A stretch of 64,000 nt of DNA from Deinococcus yavapaiensis KR-236 (GTDB lineage: Bacteria; Deinococcota; Deinococci; Deinococcales; Deinococcaceae), in contig NZ_QJSX01000011.1 in NCBI RefSeq assembly GCF_003217515.1, positions 1 through 64,000 of the forward strand, written 5' to 3'. The translations under genes were made by a program, and so were the position numbers. Below are positions 46,502-56,379 of this stretch, piece by piece. Under the pieces are notes generated by a model. It was not told the origin of the DNA. It did no database searches and saw nothing but the letters and a program-made list of their open reading frames with translations. Position 1 is the stretch's first letter. Every line of letters starts with the position of its first letter.

Positions 46502-47446
46502 TCAGCTCGCGAGGATCTCGTCGATGCGCGCGGCCACGTCGTCGGTGAGCTTCACGCCGCTCGCGCCCACCGTTTCCTCGATTTGCTGCACTTTCGTGGC
46601 GCCCGTGATCGCCGAGGACACGCCGGGTTGACGCAACACCCATGCGAGGGCGAGTTGGGCGCGCGTGATGCCGAGCTCGTCGGCGATGGTCTTGAGGGTC
46701 TTGACGCGCTGGCGGTTCTCCTCCGTCACGAAGTTCTTGCCCCAGTTTTCGTTGTCGGTGAGACGGCTGCCTTCGGGCATTCCCTCGTCGTACTTGCCGG
46801 TCAGCATGCCCATCGCCAACGGGCTCCACACGACGAGGCCGACGCCGGCCCTGTGCGTGTAAGTCAAAATTTCCTTCTCGACGCGCTCTCGGCGCAGCAT
46901 GGAGTATTCGGGCTGCTCCGTGACGGGCGCGTACAGACCGTGCGCCTTGGCGAACTCGACGGCTTCGGCGATTCGCGCGGCAGGCCACATGCTGGTGCCC
47001 CAGTACATCGCGCGGCCCGAGCGAACGACGTGATCGAACGCCATGACGATTTCTTCCATCGGGACGTTCTCGTCGTAGCGGTGCGCGAAGTAGATGTCGA
47101 GGTAATCGGTGCCGAGGCGCTTGAGCGACTTGTCGATGCTTTCCAAGACGTGCTTTCGAGACAAGCCGCGGTCGTTCACGTCGTCACTCATGGGCCAGAA
47201 GACCTTCGACGAGATGACGAGGGTGTGACGCGGCAGCTCGCGCAGCACCGCGCCCATGAGCTCCTCGGAGCGTCCGCGCGCATACACGTCCGCTTGGTCG
47301 AAGAAGTTCACGCCCGACTCGTACGCTTTCAGGACGATGTCGCGCACCATGCTCTCGTCGTTGACGTTGTGTCCGAATGTGACCCAGCCGCCCAGGGAGA
47401 TCTCGGAGACTTTCAGGCCACTCTTGCCAAGGTTGCGATATTCCAC
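46502..47446 (-). CDS. Aldo-keto reductase, potassium-channel beta-subunit-like
   Basis: NADPH-dependent oxidoreductase of 314 residues with the AKR tetrad Asp50, Tyr55 (FFDQADVYARGRSEE), Lys81 (ISSKVFWP) and His122 (FAHRYDE). The sequence WSPLAMGMLTGKY and YRNLGKSGLKVSEISLGGW put it in the AKR6/YghZ-Kv-beta branch. Substrate unknown. TAAGCT (47454-47459) is seven bases before the GTG: leaderless. Confidence 0.92.
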   Translation of the reverse strand: MEYRNLGKSGLKVSEISLGGWVTFGHNVNDESMVRDIVLKAYESGVNFFDQADVYARGRSEELMGAVLRELPRHTLVISSKVFWPMSDDVNDRGLSRKHVLESIDKSLKRLGTDYLDIYFAHRYDENVPMEEIVMAFDHVVRSGRAMYWGTSMWPAARIAEAVEFAKAHGLYAPVTEQPEYSMLRRERVEKEILTYTHRAGVGLVVWSPLAMGMLTGKYDEGMPEGSRLTDNENWGKNFVTEENRQRVKTLKTIADELGITRAQLALAWVLRQPGVSSAITGATKVQQIEETVGASGVKLTDDVAARIDEILAS

Positions 47447-47516
47447 GCGGGAAAGCTTACTCCCGTTCGCAGAGGAGTCAAACGCGAACGAATCACACTC
47501 CGGATTAAGAGCGCCT

Positions 47517-48404
47517 TCACTCTCCGCTGCTGCCTTCGGCTTGCAGACGCGCGAACCACTTGCCCCAATGCGGTGTGCGTCCGTCCACGTCGGTGAAACG
47601 GTACTCGTCCATGAGCGTCCACGAGGCAAGGGCGCGCCCGTCGAAGCGGCGCTTGTCGGGGTCGGCGGCGAGACGGGCAATGCCGCGTCCGACGAAGCGG
47701 GGCGTCTCGGACTCTTGGAAGTTCGGGTCGCTGTCTTCGCGCCAATTGTCTTCGGTGAGGCCCTTGAAGGTCAGCATCTCCTCGCTGCGAAGATAGCCGG
47801 GCGTGACAGAAACGCTGGTGACGGCGCGCGCGTCTTCTTGCAGTTCCCACGACCAGATGCGCGCGAGGCGCATGACGCCCGTCTTGGCCAGGTCGTAAAA
47901 GACGTTGCCTCGGTAAGACCACGTGTCGCCGTCCGTGACTTCGACGATCAACGCGCCCGCTTTAAGAAGCGGCAGGGCGAAGCGCGCGGTGACGACATGA
48001 CTGAGCACGGCGCGCTCGAGCATCGTGCGGCCCTTGGCGAGATCGAGTTCCCACGCTTTCTTGCCCCACTCGCTGAGCGACTCGCCACCCCAAACGTCGT
48101 TGATCAGGATGTCGAGTCCTCCGTGCTGAGCGTGGATACGCTCGGTGAGCGATCGGACGTCTCCTTCGTCGGTGTGATCGCAGCGAACGGCGATGCCGCG
48201 TCCTCCGGCGGCCGTCACGAGGTCGGCCGTTTCCTCGATCGTCTCGGCCCGGTTGAGATCCGAACGGTTCGTGCGCGTGGTGCGGCCCGTACACACGACG
48301 ATCGCGCCGAGCGCGCCGAGTTCGACCGCGATTCCTCTCCCGGCGCCGCGCGTCGCGCCCGTGACGAGGGCAACCTTTCCGCTCAAGCTCGCTGAATCGG
48401 TCAT
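47517..48404 (-). CDS. Short-chain dehydrogenase/reductase
   Basis: A 295-residue SDR with the cofactor motif TGATRGAGRG (about 15-24) and catalytic Tyr170 and Lys174 in FYDLAK. The usual catalytic serine, 13 residues before the Tyr, is Thr157 here. The extended C-terminal third (RFVGRGIARLAADPDKRRFDG, then WTLMDEYRFTDVDGR) resembles the DHRS1 subgroup. It precedes the aldo-keto reductase gene, which has a promoter of its own. Confidence 0.88.
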   Translation of the reverse strand: MTDSASLSGKVALVTGATRGAGRGIAVELGALGAIVVCTGRTTRTNRSDLNRAETIEETADLVTAAGGRGIAVRCDHTDEGDVRSLTERIHAQHGGLDILINDVWGGESLSEWGKKAWELDLAKGRTMLERAVLSHVVTARFALPLLKAGALIVEVTDGDTWSYRGNVFYDLAKTGVMRLARIWSWELQEDARAVTSVSVTPGYLRSEEMLTFKGLTEDNWREDSDPNFQESETPRFVGRGIARLAADPDKRRFDGRALASWTLMDEYRFTDVDGRTPHWGKWFARLQAEGSSGE

Positions 48405-48485
48405 GGCGTTATGATTTCAGAAGAACACACGCGCCGAATCGGCCGATTGACGTAACGCCGTCTGTTTGATTTTACGGCTTGCGTG

Positions 48486-49109
48486 TTATCGGTCGCGCAG
48501 CAACGGAAGCGGATTGATAGCTCGGTAATCGCATTTTGCTTGCGAGCCGGCGTTCACCTCGAAGTGCAAGTGGGGCGGCGTCGTTTCGGCATTCCCGGTG
48601 GTTCCCACATAGCCCAGCAGGGTGTTCGTCGTGACGTTCTGCCCTTCTTTGAGATTCGGCGCGTAGCGGTCGAGGTGGGCGTAGTAGTAGCGCCGTCCTC
48701 CCGCGCCGACCACGAAAATCCAGTTGCCGCCGAGCGGGGTGTTCGCGAGTCGCCACACGATTCCATTCGTCGCGCTGTACACGGGCGTGCCGCGTTTGGC
48801 GAAGATGTCTTGCCCCTCGTGCTTGCGTCCACCCGAGCGAGGGGCGGCGAAGGTGTCGGAGACTTGGGCGACGCGGACGCCTTGCACCGGCATCGAGATC
48901 GTGGCGTCGGGCGCCTTTGGCAGCTTGGCTTCGAGCGTCGGAAGAATTTTGACGTAGGGGTTCCACGCCTCGCGCCGCTCGCGCTCGGCCGCCGTGCGAG
49001 GTTCCGGGCCGAACTCGGACGGGCAGTTCGGTTCTCGCAATTCGAGCAGGGGTGCCGAATCGGCGACAGAAAGGAGCAGCAAGCTTGTCAGGATGAAGCG
49101 AACGAACAT
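48486..49109 (-). CDS. M23 family (LytM) metallopeptidase
   Basis: Exported peptidoglycan hydrolase or LytM-type activator. After a signal peptide (FILTSLLLLSVADS) residues 85-185 form the LytM domain with all zinc and catalytic residues: His97, Asp101 (HEGQDIF), His145 (YYAHLD) and H180-L-H182, so it should be active. 207 residues from ATG 49109; an in-frame ATG at 49130 would add seven residues. A 9-bp inverted repeat straddles the start. Follows rodA and minDE, in line with cell wall elongation and division. Confidence 0.9.
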   Translation of the reverse strand: MFVRFILTSLLLLSVADSAPLLELREPNCPSEFGPEPRTAAERERREAWNPYVKILPTLEAKLPKAPDATISMPVQGVRVAQVSDTFAAPRSGGRKHEGQDIFAKRGTPVYSATNGIVWRLANTPLGGNWIFVVGAGGRRYYYAHLDRYAPNLKEGQNVTTNTLLGYVGTTGNAETTPPHLHFEVNAGSQAKCDYRAINPLPLLRDR

Positions 49110-49130
49110 GCCCCGTTGTACACGGGGCAT
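49108..49130. repeat. Inverted repeat over the M23 gene start
   Basis: Plus-strand ATGCCCCGT and ACGGGGCAT, five bases apart. On the minus strand it places both possible start codons in the two arms of one hairpin. Confidence 0.7.
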
Positions 49131-49152
49131 GTGAGGGCCGAATGTCATGACG

Positions 49153-50223
49153 TCAGATTTCTTGAAAGCGGTCGCGGTAGATGACCCACGCCATGCCAAG
49201 CGTCGACAGGACGGACACGAGGCTCGACAAGCCATAGCTGACGAGCGGAAGGGTGATGCCGGTGAGCGGCAGCATCGAAAGGGCCGCGCCGATGTTCTCG
49301 ATGACTTGAAAGCCGATTTGGCCGAGCACTCCGGCGAACACGAGTTGGTCTTGCAACCTCGGGGCGTCCGTCGCCATGCCGGCGAGGCGCCACAACAGCA
49401 AGGCGAACACGACGAGCAGCGCGACCGAGCCCACGAAGCCTTGCTCTTCGGCGAAGGACGCGAACACGAAGTCGTTGTGCGGCTCGGGCACGAAGCCGTT
49501 GTGCGACTGCGTGCCTTGCTTGTAGCCCTTGCCTTCGAAGCCGCCCGAGCCGACGGCGATGGTACTTTGAATGACTTGGTAGCCTTGCCCCCGAGGGTCT
49601 TTGTACGGATCGAGGAAGATCGTGAGGCGCGCTTGCTGGTACGGCTTGAGATGCGGGTACACCACCGTCGGGAAGACCACGGCGACGGCGACGAGCGCGA
49701 GCGCCAAGTGCCAGATGGGCGCTCGCCACGCGAAGAGAATCGCCAGGAAGATCACGGACAGCACGAGCGCTCCGCCGAAGTCCTCGGTGACGACGAGGCC
49801 CACGCCCGGCAGGAAGAGCGCGAGCGGCGCGAGGTACGACGCGAAGCCTTGGTAGCCGCCCCGCATGACGGACGCGAGAAAGAGAATGGTCGCGAACTTC
49901 AGGATTTCGAGCGGTTGGAACTGCAAGAAGCCGATATCGATCCAGTTCGTTTGCCCGTTGACATCCTTGCCGATCACGAAGGTGGACGCTTGCAGCAACA
50001 GCGCGAAAAAGTACAAGAAGGGCGCGAAGGCGAAGATGCGGTCGCGGCCCGCCCACCACATCAAACCGATCGGGACGAGTGAAAGCGCCACCCCGAGCAG
50101 TTGCTTCTGAAAGAGATTTTGGTGGTCGAGCGCGGGCGCCGAGGAGATGGAGCTGATGGTGAGGAGGCCCGCGCAGAGCAAGAGGGCGACGAGCATCGGC
50201 AGCGAGAAATCGAGCTTCGACAC
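49153..50223 (-). CDS. rodA: Rod-shape determining SEDS glycosyltransferase RodA
   Basis: Peptidoglycan polymerase of the SEDS family: 356 residues, about ten helices. Family blocks: LFQKQLLGVALSLVPIGL, NGQTNWIDIGFLQFQPLEILKFA, the conserved VVTEDFGGALVL with the catalytic Asp in a large loop, and PLPLTGITLPLVSYGLSSL-type end (LPLTGITLPLVSYG). Start placed at GTG 50223: TAACGT (50231-50236) is seven bases upstream, and an in-frame GTG at 50232 overlaps that box. It follows minE with 45 bp in between. Confidence 0.93.
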   Translation of the reverse strand: MSKLDFSLPMLVALLLCAGLLTISSISSAPALDHQNLFQKQLLGVALSLVPIGLMWWAGRDRIFAFAPFLYFFALLLQASTFVIGKDVNGQTNWIDIGFLQFQPLEILKFATILFLASVMRGGYQGFASYLAPLALFLPGVGLVVTEDFGGALVLSVIFLAILFAWRAPIWHLALALVAVAVVFPTVVYPHLKPYQQARLTIFLDPYKDPRGQGYQVIQSTIAVGSGGFEGKGYKQGTQSHNGFVPEPHNDFVFASFAEEQGFVGSVALLVVFALLLWRLAGMATDAPRLQDQLVFAGVLGQIGFQVIENIGAALSMLPLTGITLPLVSYGLSSLVSVLSTLGMAWVIYRDRFQEI

Positions 50224-50268
50224 GGACCTCACGTTAACGCTCCATCGTGAGCGGGCGTTTCATAGGGC

Positions 50269-50523
50269 TCAGCGAGCGGGACGTCCGCCACGTTGGGGCA
50301 CGTCGTCTTGCAGCGAGATGTTGGCGACGAGTACGACCATGTCGCCGCGCTGCTCGACTTCCACGTCCGAACCGTTCGTGGGGAAGTAACGCTTCACGAC
50401 CTCCATGAGGTCACGGCGCAGGGCGTCTACCTTGCCAGGTGGAATTTGGGCGCGGTCGTACGCGAGCACGAGTTCCAAGCGGTCCTTGAGGGTCTCCTTG
50501 CTGCGTTTTCTGCCCCAGAACAT
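50269..50523 (-). CDS. minE: Cell division topological specificity factor MinE
   Basis: Drives MinD off the membrane to place the division septum. The 84 residues have the membrane-targeting N-terminal FWGRKRSKETLKDRL and the MinD-binding RLELVLAYDRAQIPPGKVD segment. The ATG overlaps the minD stop (TGATG) and has GGAGGTG upstream; an alternative GTG lies one codon before it. Confidence 0.95.
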   Translation of the reverse strand: MFWGRKRSKETLKDRLELVLAYDRAQIPPGKVDALRRDLMEVVKRYFPTNGSDVEVEQRGDMVVLVANISLQDDVPQRGGRPAR

Positions 50524-51323
50524 CACGCACCTCCGAACAGGCGGCGCAGCGTGGCGAAGAAGCCCTTGTTCTCCTCGTACTTCTCGAAGGGGACGTCCTC
50601 GCCGTGAATGCGACGGGCGGTCGCCAAGAAAGCCTGACCCGCGCGAGTATTGCCGAGCACGGCGGGCTCGCCGACGTTGGTGGACACGAGGATGCCTTCG
50701 TCCTCCGGCACGATGCCGATAGGCTTCACACCGAGGATCTCGAGGATGTCCGCTTCGCTGAGCATGTTGCCGCTCGCGACCATCTTGGGCCGCAAGCGGT
50801 TGATGATCAGGCGAATTTCACGCAGTTGCTGCGCTTCCAAAAGGCCGATGATGCGGTCGGCGTCACGCACCGACGAGACTTCGGGGTTCACGACGACGAG
50901 CGCTCCTTCGGCAGGCGCGGCCGCGGTACGAAAGCCGCTTTCGATGCCGGCGGGCGAGTCGATCAGAACGCGGTCGAAGCCTTCCTGCTCGATGAGCTCG
51001 CGTACGACGAGCTTCATCTTGTCGGCGTCCAGAGAGTCTTTGTCTTTCGTTTGAGAGGCGGGCAGGAGGTAAAGGTTCTCGACGCGCTTGTCGCGAATGA
51101 GGGCCTGACGCATGCGGCACTTGCCTTCGAGGACGTCCACGAGGTCGAAGACGACGCGACTCTCGAGCCCCATGACGACGTCGAGGTTGCGCAGTCCCAC
51201 GTCCACGTCGATGACGGCGATCTTCTCCCCGAGCTTGGCGAGACCCGCGCCGATGTTGGCGGTGGTGGTGGTCTTCCCGACGCCCCCTTTGCCGGAGGTC
51301 ACGACGATGACTTTGGCGTTCAA
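50523..51323 (-). CDS. minD: Septum site-determining ATPase MinD
   Basis: Membrane ATPase that oscillates with MinE. The 266 residues begin with the deviant Walker A SGKGGVGKTT (10-19), then DVDVGLRNLDVVMGLE and DSPAGIESG (Walker B region), and end in a short amphipathic helix (KGFFATLRRLFGGA) for membrane binding. TTG start four bases after GAGGAGGA. Order is minD-minE-rodA; no minC gene is adjacent. Confidence 0.96.
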   Translation of the reverse strand: MNAKVIVVTSGKGGVGKTTTTANIGAGLAKLGEKIAVIDVDVGLRNLDVVMGLESRVVFDLVDVLEGKCRMRQALIRDKRVENLYLLPASQTKDKDSLDADKMKLVVRELIEQEGFDRVLIDSPAGIESGFRTAAAPAEGALVVVNPEVSSVRDADRIIGLLEAQQLREIRLIINRLRPKMVASGNMLSEADILEILGVKPIGIVPEDEGILVSTNVGEPAVLGNTRAGQAFLATARRIHGEDVPFEKYEENKGFFATLRRLFGGA

Positions 51324-51433
51324 ACAATCCTCCTCAAGTGCCCGCATGACACGAGCGATCCGTGACAGTTTAGCGATGCTGGCCTCAAAATACCACGAAT
51401 GCCCAGAGATCTTCACCAATTATTTATGTGGCG

Positions 51434-51464
51434 CAAATAAAGCCGCCCCCGAGGGGAGGCGGCT
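51434..51464 (-). terminator. Terminator of ftsH
   Basis: On the minus strand AGCCGC-CT-CCCC-TC-GGGG-GCGGCT forms a bulged hairpin followed by TTATTTG. It ends the ftsH transcript before minD. Confidence 0.85.
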
Positions 51465-51482
51465 GACGTTGAGGCGACTCGA

Positions 51483-53339
<1,857 letters not shown>

Positions 53340-53366
53340 AGTAGGTCCTCCGATGGACGGCGTCGG

Positions 53367-53405
53367 GTGGGATTCCCACGTCGGGAATCGCGATACTTGA
53401 GTGTA
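53367..53405 (-). promoter_or_regulatory. ftsH promoter and leader inverted repeats
   Basis: TGGTACACT (box TACACT at 53400-53405) is an extended -10. In the leader two overlapping hairpins compete: GATTCCC/GGGAATC (53371-53377 with 53383-53389) and GTGGGA-T-TCCCAC (53367-53379). They share the TTCCC bases, so only one can form at a time. Confidence 0.45.
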
Positions 53406-53584
53406 CCAGACTCAAGGTGAAGCGGCGTAGTGTGTGTCACAGGAAAAGCTTCAGGAATCGAAGCCCGTGGAAGCAGTCTTGAACGTTCATTTTGACGTGT
53501 CGAGGCGAGGCGTTCGCGGACAAACGTCCTGACTCGATCCGAGCGGTCGCCCGCCCGTTTGTCCTTGGTATGCTGAGCGCCTAG

Positions 53585-55006
53585 ATGATCGAGCTTTCGA
53601 CGACTTGGCAACAAACCCTGAGCGCGCTGGAGCACGAGGACTTCGACGCGGCCTACTGGACGCTGGAGTCCGCGTACGGCGTCGCGAAGCGCCCCGAACG
53701 CGCGGTCCTGTCGTTGCTCACGGCGACCCTGCACAGCCTGTATGGCGACGCGGGCGCCGAGGACGCTCGGCGGACTCTCAGAGACGCCGTCACGCTCGAC
53801 CCGAGCTTGCGAGACGACAAGTTGTACCGCGCCCTGCAAGCCGAACTCACCGCGCGTACCGATCCCGCGCGCGGCGCGGTTCTCGCCCGCGAAGCGCAAG
53901 ACCCCAACCTCAAAGTGCCTCTTCCCGACCTCGAGCCAGTCGCCCGCTACCACGTAATGGTCGCCCTCGCCCTTGGCGACGAGCCGCAAGAAGCGCTCGA
54001 CGCCGCGCCGATCGCGACCGAGTTGCCCGTTCACCTGCGCTGGCGCCTGCGCTCTTGGCAAGCGGACTCCGAGGAGGCGCTCGGCCACCACGAGGAAGCG
54101 CAAAGCTTGTACGCAGAGGCGGCGCACCAAGCAAAAGGGCTCAACCGCGCGATCATGCTGCAAGAGCGCGCGGCGGTGCTGTTGCAACTCGAGCGGCACG
54201 AGGAAGCCCTCGTCGTGCTGGAGCGGGCGCGCACCTTCTACGGTCGCGAACCCGACGAGGCGCTTCACCTCGCCAACTGGCATTACCTGCGTGCCCAAGC
54301 CGAACTCGGCCTCGGACGCGCCGAGGACGCGTTGAAGTCCATTGAGACCGCCAGCCGTATGGAACGCGCCGAAGGCGATCCGTCGCACGGCGTGGAACTC
54401 GTGTGGGGACAAGTGCTGAGCGCGCTGGGACGGCACGACGAGGCGACCGCGCACTTCGAGGAGTCGTTGACGCTCGCGCGCCCCGAGGACCGCGCGTTCG
54501 CCTTGCACGAACTCGGCGTGGCGTACCTCGACCAAGACAAGCCCGTCGAGGCGCGCGAGCGCCTGCAAGAAGCCCTCGCCTTCGACGAGTACCCCTTCTT
54601 GCCCGAAGTGTACGCCGACCTCGCCGAAGCCGAGTACCGCCTCGGGCGCCTGCCGGAAGCCGAAGCGAGCGCGCAGTACGCGCTCAGCCAAGGTGCGACC
54701 GTTCCGGCGAGCCTCGTGCTCGGGTCGGTTGCCCTCGACTACTACCACCTCGATGAGGCGCTCGAGCACTACGAGCGCGTCATTCGCGAGTCCGCGCCGA
54801 TATCACGCGACTGGGTGACGGCGCACAGCATGGCCGCCGACATCCTCTCTCAGCAAGGCTTCCAAGATCCCGCGCGCATCTACTCGCACGCGTCGCAAGC
54901 CTTGGAGCACACCGACCCGACCGACGAGTGGTACGGCACCTTGACGGACCTCATGACGCGCGCGGAGGAAGCGCTGCGAGGCGGCGGACGGCGGACGCTC
55001 AACTGA
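53585..55006 (+). CDS. TPR-repeat protein
   Basis: A 473-residue soluble protein made almost entirely of helical repeats of about 34-40 residues with TPR spacing (for example AEEALGHHEEAQSLYAEAA, ALLQLERHEEALVVLERA, AELGLGRAEDALKSIETA, LSALGRHDEATAHFEESL). No signal or catalytic motif, so it is probably a protein-binding scaffold. TATGCT (53569-53574) lies ten bases before the ATG, nearly leaderless. Its stop overlaps the next start (TGATG), so it is coupled to the CMD-family gene. Confidence 0.85.
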   Translation: MIELSTTWQQTLSALEHEDFDAAYWTLESAYGVAKRPERAVLSLLTATLHSLYGDAGAEDARRTLRDAVTLDPSLRDDKLYRALQAELTARTDPARGAVLAREAQDPNLKVPLPDLEPVARYHVMVALALGDEPQEALDAAPIATELPVHLRWRLRSWQADSEEALGHHEEAQSLYAEAAHQAKGLNRAIMLQERAAVLLQLERHEEALVVLERARTFYGREPDEALHLANWHYLRAQAELGLGRAEDALKSIETASRMERAEGDPSHGVELVWGQVLSALGRHDEATAHFEESLTLARPEDRAFALHELGVAYLDQDKPVEARERLQEALAFDEYPFLPEVYADLAEAEYRLGRLPEAEASAQYALSQGATVPASLVLGSVALDYYHLDEALEHYERVIRESAPISRDWVTAHSMAADILSQQGFQDPARIYSHASQALEHTDPTDEWYGTLTDLMTRAEEALRGGGRRTLN

Positions 55007-55413
55007 TGGGCGACACGAACGACCATAGCCACCGTGCGACGAGCCTCGTGTGGGCCGAGCACGAAGCTCGAATTCGCGCCCGCCTCGAAGCCTTGGATCC
55101 CGACCTCGGGCGCTACATCGAAGACTTCGCGTACGGCGAGGTCTTCGAGCGAGGCGGCCTGGACTTCAAGACGAAAGAGTTGCTGGCGGTCGTCATGCTG
55201 CTCGCCCTCGGCAGTCCTGACGAGATTCGCACGCACTTGCGCGGCGCTTTGCGCGTCGGGGCGACCGAGCGCGAACTGCGCGAGACGCTGCTGTTCGCCG
55301 CGCCCTTCCTGGGCTTCCCGAGGGTCGTCGGAGCGTTCGCCCAACTCAAGGACGTGCTGAGCAAAGAACGCGCCGCCCCCCGAGCGGAGGGCGGCGAACG
55401 AGACGAGTCTTAG
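55006..55413 (+). CDS. Carboxymuconolactone decarboxylase family protein
   Basis: A 135-residue CMD/AhpD-like domain (DFKTKELLAVVMLLALGSPDEIRTHLRGALRVGATERELRE pattern of helices). The CxxC-x-x-x-H of AhpD-type peroxidase partners is absent, so it is not a thiol peroxidase adaptor; the true activity is unknown. It is translationally coupled to the TPR gene (shared A of TGATG) and overlaps the convergent outer-membrane gene by four bases. Confidence 0.85.
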   Translation: MGDTNDHSHRATSLVWAEHEARIRARLEALDPDLGRYIEDFAYGEVFERGGLDFKTKELLAVVMLLALGSPDEIRTHLRGALRVGATERELRETLLFAAPFLGFPRVVGAFAQLKDVLSKERAAPRAEGGERDES

Positions 55414-56138
55414 AAGCGGATCGCGAGGCCGACACGGGCCTTGAAGACCGTTTCGGGCTGGTTGATGTAGCCGTTCGTGGTGCCGTAATCGGCCGTGCCC
55501 GGATTGAAGGTCGTCGTGCCGGTCGTGGCGCCATTGGTGTCGCGGCCCGTTTGCACGATGGGAGCGTCGAAGAAGCGGTCCACGCCGAGGTCACCGGTGA
55601 GGTAGACGTTGCCGGAGACGGGCACGCTCGCCAGGAGGCCGCCGCCGATTCCTAACTGGTTGGACGTGCTCGTCAAGCTTCCGAGCGGACCCGAGACGGT
55701 GTTCGTGAAGAGGTTGTAACGCGGGCCGACGTACACGTTCGCGCCGAGTCCGGTCGTCGCGTCGTATCCGAGGCGGAAGAGGGCGTCGAGACCGACCGTG
55801 ATGTTGCGCGACGTTTGCGGAGGATTGCCGCTCGCGTCACCGAGCGAGCCGCCGATGAGCTGGCCCGCCGTGATGTTGGCGCCACCCGCCGAACCGACCA
55901 CGGCGCTTTGGTTGAAGCCTTGCACGCCCGTGAGGGCCACCGTGCCGCGCAGACCGATGCTGGAGCCGCCGAGGTTGCGGCCCGTGACGGACAACTCCAC
56001 GCTGCCGCCTCCGTAATAACCGCCCGCCACCCCAATGTCGGTGGTGAACGGTTCGACGGGCGAGACGCCGAAGGTGACGGACTGGGCGCCCGCGAGGGCG
56101 GAGCTCATAAGAATTGCGCTGATCACGACTTTTTTCAT
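55410..56138 (-). CDS. Outer-membrane beta-barrel-like protein
   Basis: A 242-residue exported protein: signal MKKVVISAILMSSALAGAQ, then alternating Gly/Ser/Thr/aromatic strands (GSVELSVTGRNLGGSS, NITVGLDALFRLGYD, GNVYLTGDLGVDRFF) and the C-terminal VFKARVGLAIRF, ending in Phe as outer-membrane barrels do. AAGGAGA six bases before the ATG. Upstream is a tandem 10-bp repeat (CGCGCTTGAC twice, 56157-56176) that may be an operator. Deinococcus has an outer membrane with such proteins. Confidence 0.8.
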   Translation of the reverse strand: MKKVVISAILMSSALAGAQSVTFGVSPVEPFTTDIGVAGGYYGGGSVELSVTGRNLGGSSIGLRGTVALTGVQGFNQSAVVGSAGGANITAGQLIGGSLGDASGNPPQTSRNITVGLDALFRLGYDATTGLGANVYVGPRYNLFTNTVSGPLGSLTSTSNQLGIGGGLLASVPVSGNVYLTGDLGVDRFFDAPIVQTGRDTNGATTGTTTFNPGTADYGTTNGYINQPETVFKARVGLAIRF

Positions 56139-56156
56139 GTTGTATCTCCTTGATGC

Positions 56157-56176
56157 CGCGCTTGACCGCGCTTGAC
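56157..56176. repeat. Tandem 10-bp repeat upstream of the outer-membrane gene
   Basis: CGCGCTTGAC occurs twice head to tail within the leader or promoter of the gene starting at 56138. The rest of the gap to 56379 holds no gene; TAACCT (about 56315-56320) may be the -10 of the protease at 56380. Confidence 0.6.
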
Positions 56177-56379
56177 TCCATAGGAATACAAGCCTCACCT
56201 TCTCACTTTTTCTAGAACGACCTGACGGGAGATTTAGAAACGGCGTGTCGAAAGAGAGGCTGAAGGTCGGCGGCCGTTAACCGCGATTTAACAGCACGCC
56301 TCTAACCTGCGTACGACGAAGGGATCGGTCCCGGCGTCTTCCCCGCTTCTCACGACTTCTCATGCTCGCGGAGGTTCGC

